Shown piece after piece: positions 5,901 to 9,430 of a stretch of DNA of 9,430 nt; the first letter of the stretch is position 1, and each line of letters begins with the position of its first letter. Under the pieces are notes generated by a model. The model did no database searches. It saw only the letters and a program-made list of their open reading frames with translations, and was not told the origin of the DNA. The DNA is from Nitrososphaera sp. GTDB taxonomy: Archaea; Thermoproteota; Nitrososphaeria; Nitrososphaerales; Nitrososphaeraceae. The position numbers and the translations under genes were made by a program. The DNA lies in assembly GCA_023252395.1 (NCBI GenBank), contig JAJPDY010000029.1, positions 1-9,430 of the forward strand, in the 5' to 3' direction.

Positions 5901-5924
5901 GCTTTGTGTGAGTGAAAGCTGGTA

Positions 5925-5934
5925 GCTTAAAAAG
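5925..5934 (-). promoter_or_regulatory. TATA-like box before the 40-residue frame
   Basis: On the minus strand the sequence reads CTTTTTAAGC, 25-34 bases before the TTG at 5900. It matches the archaeal consensus and is the main support for that small gene. Confidence 0.45.
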
Positions 5935-5985
5935 ATTTTTGGACTATTTACGCTTCGTTTTAGCCTAGATGGCAAAGTTTTAGCT

Positions 5986-6020
5986 GATAGCTGCAGGCAA
6001 TGCGGGCGGGCGCAGCTATC
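5986..6020 (-). terminator. Hairpin with 9-bp perfect stem at the end of the 92-residue gene
   Basis: GATAGCTGC (5986-5994) and GCAGCTATC (6012-6020) are perfect inverted repeats around a 17-base GC-rich loop. The stem includes the stop codon of the 6016-6294 gene. No long T run follows on the minus strand, so it may be an RNA-end or processing structure rather than a simple terminator. Confidence 0.5.
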
Positions 6021-6294
6021 GCTGCTTTAGCGCGCTCCGGATCTCGCCGGCCTTGTTTGCGAGAATATCAAGGAACTCTGCAAACTCGTCCTCCGTGGCG
6101 TTTCTCTTGAGAGCGCGCCTTGTTTGGTAGTGAAATGAGTTATAGATGCGTCCTATCGCAATGCCAAACGCAAAATCGTCCTGGCTGCCGACTGGGATGT
6201 GCTCAAGGCTCTGCTGGATCTTTGCTATTTCAGCTGTGCTAGATATGGCTTCATCTATCTTGGCAAGGACGGCCTTCTTTACCCGGGCATCCAT
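6016..6294 (-). CDS. Small helical protein of unknown function, 92 residues
   Basis: The product looks wholly alpha-helical: charged and hydrophobic residues alternate in heptad-like fashion through DARVKKAVLAKIDEAISSTAEIAKIQQSL and again in EDEFAEFLDILANKAGEIRSALKQR. The central part (FAFGIAIGRIYNSFHYQTRRALKR) is the most distinctive and may be a conserved core. No cysteines and no signal peptide are present. The open frame extends back to 6474, but that part overlaps the zinc protein on the same strand in another frame. The ATG at 6294-6292 is chosen because the box CTTTTAATAC lies 23-32 bases upstream. It follows the CxxC protein by 40 bases and could be partly co-transcribed with it. I do not recognise the family; oligomerisation through helices is an inference. 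Confidence 0.65.
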   Translation of the reverse strand: MDARVKKAVLAKIDEAISSTAEIAKIQQSLEHIPVGSQDDFAFGIAIGRIYNSFHYQTRRALKRNATEDEFAEFLDILANKAGEIRSALKQR

Positions 6295-6316
6295 TGGCAG
6301 TGTGTCGATGTTTGCA

Positions 6317-6326
6317 GTATTAAAAG
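6317..6326 (-). promoter_or_regulatory. TATA box of the 92-residue gene
   Basis: On the minus strand the sequence reads CTTTTAATAC, 23-32 bases before the ATG at 6294, inside the 40-base gap after the zinc-protein stop codon. Confidence 0.5.
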
Positions 6327-6334
6327 AATGTGTA

Positions 6335-6517
6335 CTAGTACAGGGTTCGCCGTCCGCCACTTCCACCACAATCGGTGCAGAGGACACTCCCAAATCCGTT
6401 GCAATTGAGACATTTCTGCCAGCCCGGCATGGTTTTGCCAGAGCCGCCGCAAGTAAAGCAGGTCTTCCTCCCATTGTTACAAAAAGTGCATTTTTTCCAA
6501 GTTTGATTGCTTGACAT
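6335..6517 (-). CDS. Four-CxxC zinc-binding microprotein of DnaJ zinc-finger style, 60 residues
   Basis: The product is almost entirely a cysteine-rich zinc module: CTFC (10-13), CFTC (20-23) followed by GGSG, CLNC (36-39) followed by NGFG, and CTDC (47-50) followed by GGSG. This repeats the CxxCxGxG pattern of the DnaJ/Hsp40 central domain, where two zinc ions are held by four such motifs. There is no J domain, so it is not a DnaJ. Stand-alone versions of this module act as or with chaperones and thiol handling in some organisms; here the role is unknown. The frame extends to a TTG at 6541, but the ATG at 6517-6515 is preferred because a TATTTT box (6545-6540) lies 23-28 bases upstream. Gly-rich linkers and equal spacing support a real gene. 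Confidence 0.8.
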   Translation of the reverse strand: MSSNQTWKKCTFCNNGRKTCFTCGGSGKTMPGWQKCLNCNGFGSVLCTDCGGSGGRRTLY

Positions 6518-6539
6518 TATCCTACCATATCTTGAGGGC

Positions 6540-6546
6540 AAAATAC
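6540..6546 (-). promoter_or_regulatory. Possible TATA box of the four-CxxC gene
   Basis: On the minus strand the sequence reads GTATTTT, 23-29 bases before the ATG at 6517. The box is weaker than the others in this window. Confidence 0.4.
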
Positions 6547-6579
6547 ATCTACTTCAAAGTATCGGCAGAGCTAAAGTGT

Positions 6580-6942
6580 TTAGAATAATCCGTAGCGCGA
6601 CGACTTGAGGTCAGATAGCAGGCTAAAGTGGATCTTGTCTTCGACGTTCTTCTTTTTCGTCTGCCCATTGAGCCAGTTGACAAACTTTTGCTCAAGCGAG
6701 TCGCCTTTTACCTTCAAGATGTCACTATCTGGCAGCTGCGCAAGCCGTTTAACGACTGACATATTTACAGATAGCATGTAAAAGTTCCAGCCAAAGGTGT
6801 ACTCTGCAGAGCCGAGATGAAAGTCTGACTCTTGCGCATGGACAAGTTTCAATGCATCACTCAGGATAGTTTCAATTATTCGAGCATCGGGTTCTGTCGA
6901 CGCTGCCTGCATGACTATCCTGCCTGGATCAAACTCGTCCAT
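6580..6942 (-). CDS. Hypothetical protein, 120 residues
   Basis: I do not recognise the family. The product has no cysteine, no signal peptide and no membrane segment. Its middle contains FHLGSAEYTFGWNFYMLSVNMSVVKRL (41-67), rich in aromatic residues, and the C-terminus is basic then hydrophobic (GQTKKKNVEDKIHFSLLSDL). The pattern suggests a small soluble mixed alpha/beta protein. It begins 22 bases after the stop of the methyltransferase gene on the same strand, so the two are probably co-transcribed; no clear Shine-Dalgarno site is seen before the ATG. A function linked to the methyltransferase, for example as partner or substrate, is only an inference from the gene order. Confidence 0.7.
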   Translation of the reverse strand: MDEFDPGRIVMQAASTEPDARIIETILSDALKLVHAQESDFHLGSAEYTFGWNFYMLSVNMSVVKRLAQLPDSDILKVKGDSLEQKFVNWLNGQTKKKNVEDKIHFSLLSDLKSSRYGLF

Positions 6943-6964
6943 TGTTGACTAATAGGCGCTCTTG

Positions 6965-7732
6965 CTATTTCTGCTCTTTTATCATGCCTGCCAGATCTAT
7001 GCTAAAGAACTCTCGTAGTATCCCCACATAGCTTTGTACAGGCGGCGGGATTTCATCTTCACACGCGACTCCCATGTTCCACGCGTTTATCCATATGACC
7101 ATACCCTGCAGCATGTTGACGAATCGGCGATAGCTGTCTGGAACTACTTCAAGCGCGTCAATGTATCGCTCTGCAAGAAGCCAGGCAGCTGTAAAATCGA
7201 TGCAGTCGGTATGGTAGATCGCCCGTATCTGCTGCTTTATCGACTTGGCGCGCTTGAACGGCTTTTTACATACAAAGAACGGAAAGTCAACCTTGTCAGG
7301 AAGAGTTATGCCAAGGGGGGCCCAGAGCGTTATGACTCTTGCCCCGTCTTTCAGGTTTTTCTTGAACCTCTTCATCATTTCATCGACCATCTCTGGGTCA
7401 TTGAACCAAAAGAGCAGGACTGTTGCTTCTGAAATATCGGCTTTTCGGATGTCTGAATTTATTATTTCAGCATTTTTGATGCCCGCGATATTCTTGCGCG
7501 CCTTGGCCGTAGTTGCCTTGCTAATTTCTATGCCTATTGATTTTTTTACTCCAAACTCTTTTGCAGCTATAGCAACAGCGTTGCCTTCGCCGCATCCAAG
7601 GTGGTAAAAAACATCACTTTTTCTCAGCTTTGCAAACTTGAATATCTTTCTGATGACGTTGTCAGGAAGCGAAATAGCGTCGCCACGGACTATTGATTGC
7701 GGCAGTGAAGAGAGCAGCTCGTCTATTTCCAA
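6965..7732 (-). CDS. Class I SAM-dependent methyltransferase, substrate unknown
   Basis: The 255-residue product has a Rossmann methyltransferase domain: motif I VFYHLGCGEGNAVAIAA (41-57) for the SAM glycine loop, an acidic end of strand 2 in IGIEIS (66-71) for the ribose, INSDIRKAD (91-99) near the adenine, and LLFWFNDPEMVDEMM (106-120) as motif IV. The arrangement resembles archaeal and FAM173-like lysine methyltransferases, but the acceptor cannot be told. The usual Asp in motif I is His44. About 100 residues after the core (from 155 on) form a poorly recognised C-terminal part with several Trp and Tyr residues. The start is a TTG at 7732-7730, supported by a TATA box 23-32 bases upstream; a nearby ATG is in another frame. 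It leads a two-gene unit with the 6580 gene and is divergent from the 7813 operon. Confidence 0.85.
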   Translation of the reverse strand: MEIDELLSSLPQSIVRGDAISLPDNVIRKIFKFAKLRKSDVFYHLGCGEGNAVAIAAKEFGVKKSIGIEISKATTAKARKNIAGIKNAEIINSDIRKADISEATVLLFWFNDPEMVDEMMKRFKKNLKDGARVITLWAPLGITLPDKVDFPFFVCKKPFKRAKSIKQQIRAIYHTDCIDFTAAWLLAERYIDALEVVPDSYRRFVNMLQGMVIWINAWNMGVACEDEIPPPVQSYVGILREFFSIDLAGMIKEQK

Positions 7733-7754
7733 CTGTATACATGTTTCATGCCGG

Positions 7755-7764
7755 ATAATAAAAA
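7755..7764 (-). promoter_or_regulatory. TATA box of the methyltransferase gene
   Basis: On the minus strand the sequence reads TTTTTATTAT, 23-32 bases before the TTG start at 7732. This spacing decides the TTG start. Confidence 0.55.
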
Positions 7765-7780
7765 GTAAGGTTTATGCTGT

Positions 7781-7790
7781 ATTATTATAC
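7781..7790 (+). promoter_or_regulatory. TATA box of the thiamine-binding protein and antiporter operon
   Basis: ATTATTATAC lies 23-32 bases before the ATG at 7813. An in-frame ATG at 7774 lies upstream of this box and is therefore rejected as the start. Confidence 0.55.
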
Positions 7791-7812
7791 CCGGCCGCGT
7801 CATAATGAAGGC

Positions 7813-8127
7813 ATGACAGTGCATGCGGAGATCAGCATTGTGCCAATTTCAAAAAGTCATAACACAAGCATGAGCAAAGAGGTAGCCGCTGCATTTGACG
7901 CTATTCGCAAAATAAAAAATGTCAAGGCCACCCTTACGGCACTAGGCACGCAGATCGAGGCAAAGGATCTAGAAAGCGTGCTGCAAGCAGTTGATGCAGC
8001 TCATCTGGCTGCAAAATCCGCAGGGGCCAGACGCGTCATATCCACGGTAAGGATAGACGAGCGCCTTGACAAGTCACAGACTCTGCAGGACAAAATAAGA
8101 TCAGTAAAGCGAAAGCTAGACAAGTAA
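7813..8127 (+). CDS. MTH1187-family thiamine-binding protein (DUF77)
   Basis: The 104-residue product has the usual length and order of motifs of the MTH1187/YkoF-like family: an N-terminal beta strand with AEISIVPIS, the centre TALGTQIEAKDLESVLQAV (42-60), and the C-terminal signature RRVISTVRIDERLDKSQTLQDKIRSV (73-98). Family members form small ferredoxin-like folds that assemble as dimers or tetramers; some bind thiamine or its precursors, and the wider physiological role is unsettled. No signal peptide is present, so it should be cytoplasmic. The start at 7813 fits the TATA spacing and the family N-terminus. Its stop is only nine bases before the antiporter start, so the two are almost surely one transcript. 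The partnership suggests a ligand-sensing or regulatory link to transport, but this is inference. Confidence 0.9.
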   Translation: MTVHAEISIVPISKSHNTSMSKEVAAAFDAIRKIKNVKATLTALGTQIEAKDLESVLQAVDAAHLAAKSAGARRVISTVRIDERLDKSQTLQDKIRSVKRKLDK

Positions 8128-8136
8128 AAACAGGTT

Positions 8137-9375
8137 TTGGCTGTGGCTATCGAAACAACCTTCCTGCACGTAATGATCTCGCTTGGCATACTGCTCTTTG
8201 CAGCCAAATTGATGGCGGAACTGTTCCACAGGATAAAGCTACCAGTTGTACTGGGCGAGCTGCTAGCAGGCATAATCGTAGGGCCGTTTGCAATAGGCAG
8301 CCTGCCATTGTTCAATGGTGAGCCGCTTGTCGTCCTTGACGAGACAGTGCGCCATATAGGCGAGATATCGGCAGTGGTCATACTTTTTGTTGCCGGCTTG
8401 CACATAACCCCCAGAGAATTTCTGAAGGGAGGGGCGGCATCATTCACTGTTGGTTCGATAGGTGTGATCGTGCCCTTTTTCGTAGGATATTACGTCTTTA
8501 CGGCGTACGGCCTTGGGGCTTTGCAGTCGATGCTTGTTGCAACCGCCCTGACCGCAACTAGCATCGCAATTTCCATCCAGGTACTGACAGAGCTTGGGAG
8601 GATGCAGTCGAAGGAAGCCCGGCTGATTCTTGGCGCTGCCATAGTTGACGACATTTTAGCCATTGCCGCACTTTCAGTAGTCACCACTATGGTGCAGACG
8701 GGCAACACTGCGCCAGACGTTATCGAGATCGCTTTTCTCATCCTCAAGATACTTGGCATTTTCGCAGCGCTTCTTGTCGGCGCGGTGTTGATCGTGCCTA
8801 GGATTCTGCATGTTGAAAAGCTCAAGTCAAAAGGCAGCATCGAAGGAGTTGCCACCGCGTCATTCTTTGCAGCGGCCGGCATCGCGGCGTTTGTGGGCCT
8901 ATCGCCAATAGTCGGCTCGTTTGCCGTTGGTATGGCGGTCGCAAGTACCAGAGTGATCAAGAGGATAGAAGAATATGTCGACAAGCTTGAAATAATTTTC
9001 GCGCCGCTGTTCTTTGCCATCATTGGCGCGCAGGTAGACCTCCGCGGCGTCAACCTGAACGTGCTCTACCTCACGGGCGCGATAGTGGCGGTAGCAGTAG
9101 TCACAAAGCTGGTTGGCTGCGGGCTACCTGCCATGATATTTCTCAAAGACAGGAACAAGTCAATGAAGGTTGGGATAGGTATGGTGTCAAGGGGCGAAGT
9201 TGGGCTGATAGTAGCAGGTGTTGGAGCCGCGGCCGGAGCCCTTTCGGCAGACATTTACACAGCAGTCATCATAATGGTTGCAGTCACCACGATAATTACG
9301 CCACTATGGCTCAAGGTTGCCTACAGAAAAGATCCGCCGGAGCCAGCTGCAATAGAAAAAGAAGAAGAGATGTAG
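8137..9375 (+). CDS. CPA2-family cation/proton antiporter
   Basis: The 412-residue product is a membrane protein with about 12 hydrophobic segments, the size of the membrane domain of NapA, GerN and KefB/KefC-like antiporters. Key motifs are visible: LPVVLGELLAGIIVGP (35-50) in the first part, TALTATSIAISIQVL (136-150), the ion-binding pair Asp171-Asp172 in AAIVDDILAI, GLSPIVGSFAVGMA (254-267), and GMVSRGEVGLIVAG (348-361). The double Asp is typical of electrogenic members exchanging sodium (or potassium) for protons. There is no C-terminal RCK/TrkA domain; the protein ends in a short acidic tail (IEKEEEM), so nucleotide control would have to come from another protein. The TTG at 8137 is taken as the start; a GTG at 8143 is a close alternative. 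It is the second gene of an operon with the thiamine-binding-family protein. Confidence 0.95.
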   Translation: MAVAIETTFLHVMISLGILLFAAKLMAELFHRIKLPVVLGELLAGIIVGPFAIGSLPLFNGEPLVVLDETVRHIGEISAVVILFVAGLHITPREFLKGGAASFTVGSIGVIVPFFVGYYVFTAYGLGALQSMLVATALTATSIAISIQVLTELGRMQSKEARLILGAAIVDDILAIAALSVVTTMVQTGNTAPDVIEIAFLILKILGIFAALLVGAVLIVPRILHVEKLKSKGSIEGVATASFFAAAGIAAFVGLSPIVGSFAVGMAVASTRVIKRIEEYVDKLEIIFAPLFFAIIGAQVDLRGVNLNVLYLTGAIVAVAVVTKLVGCGLPAMIFLKDRNKSMKVGIGMVSRGEVGLIVAGVGAAAGALSADIYTAVIIMVAVTTIITPLWLKVAYRKDPPEPAAIEKEEEM

Positions 9376-9430
9376 TTATACTTCCACGTACACTGTGCCA
9401 CTTTCCACAGTCACATTATACTTGCCAAGA
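9376..9430 (-). CDS. C-terminal tail of a convergent gene (runs off the right edge)
   Basis: On the minus strand an open frame enters from the window edge and ends at TAA (9378-9376), directly abutting the antiporter stop at 9373-9375. The visible 17 residues, LGKYNVTVESGTVYVEV, alternate polar and hydrophobic residues like a beta hairpin at a protein end. It is too short to name. The abutting convergent stops and the protein-like composition make it plausible, though chance is not excluded. Confidence 0.45.
   Translation of the reverse strand, partial: LGKYNVTVESGTVYVEV

Noticed and set aside
5598..5915. Plus-strand 105-residue open frame across the pckA start
   Set aside because: It overlaps the conserved N-terminus of pckA and its promoter, has no promoter of its own and no recognisable domain.
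6295..6474. N-terminal extension of the 92-residue gene to give 152 residues
   Set aside because: It overlaps the four-CxxC protein in another frame, and the TATA box at 6317-6326 places the start at 6294.
8001..8447. Minus-strand 148-residue open frame across the operon junction
   Set aside because: It is antisense to both the thiamine-binding and antiporter genes, which carry clear family motifs.
8490..9053. Minus-strand 187-residue open frame rich in Ala, Ser and Thr
   Set aside because: It is the antisense shadow of the antiporter's hydrophobic codons; no promoter and no domain.
1..9430. CRISPR array, insertion sequence or phage genes
   Set aside because: No regularly spaced direct repeats, transposase or integrase motifs were seen on either strand.

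Overview
The window looks like a chromosomal stretch from an ammonia-oxidising thaumarchaeon (Nitrososphaerota), most likely of the Nitrososphaera group. This is an inference. It rests on archaeal TATA boxes placed about 22 to 36 bases before most start codons, which implies leaderless transcripts; on frequent GTG and TTG starts; on intermediate GC content; on a tRNA with archaeal-type introns; and on the protein set (ATP-type PEP carboxykinase, MTH1187-type thiamine-binding protein, YkgJ-like cysteine-cluster protein, exported proteins of thaumarchaeal style).

Layout. Bases 1-600 (minus) hold the N-terminal 200 residues of an exported protein that runs off the window. It is divergent from a membrane-anchored extracellular protein of 387 residues (689-1852, plus). 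An Fe/Mn superoxide dismutase follows (1912-2550, plus) with a palindromic terminator, then a 44-residue C2H2 zinc-finger microprotein (2606-2740, plus). The microprotein's stop codon interlocks with that of a YkgJ-type cysteine-cluster protein (2737-3465, minus). That gene shares a 40-bp divergent promoter, with a palindrome between the two TATA boxes, with a 122-residue putative winged-helix protein (3506-3874, plus).

Bases 3919-4064 are the most striking part. They fold as a tRNA-Gln(CTG) gene interrupted by three short introns: one in the D arm, one between the D and anticodon arms, and one at the canonical 37/38 site with a readable bulge-helix-bulge. Convergent to it is pckA (4077-5684, minus), the gluconeogenic link from C4 acids to PEP.

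From 5778 to 7732 all genes are on the minus strand. They are a possible 40-residue microprotein, a 92-residue helical protein, a 60-residue protein with four CxxC motifs of DnaJ zinc-finger style, a 120-residue unknown, and a class I methyltransferase that leads a two-gene unit. Divergent from the methyltransferase, a thiamine-binding-family protein (7813-8127) and a CPA2-type cation/proton antiporter (8137-9375) form a plus-strand operon. The last 55 bases hold the tail of a convergent minus-strand gene.

The genes do not form one pathway. They are mostly housekeeping genes (oxidative stress defence, gluconeogenesis, ion homeostasis, tRNA supply) mixed with small lineage-type proteins, several of them metal-binding. 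I see no mobile element, CRISPR array or phage gene.
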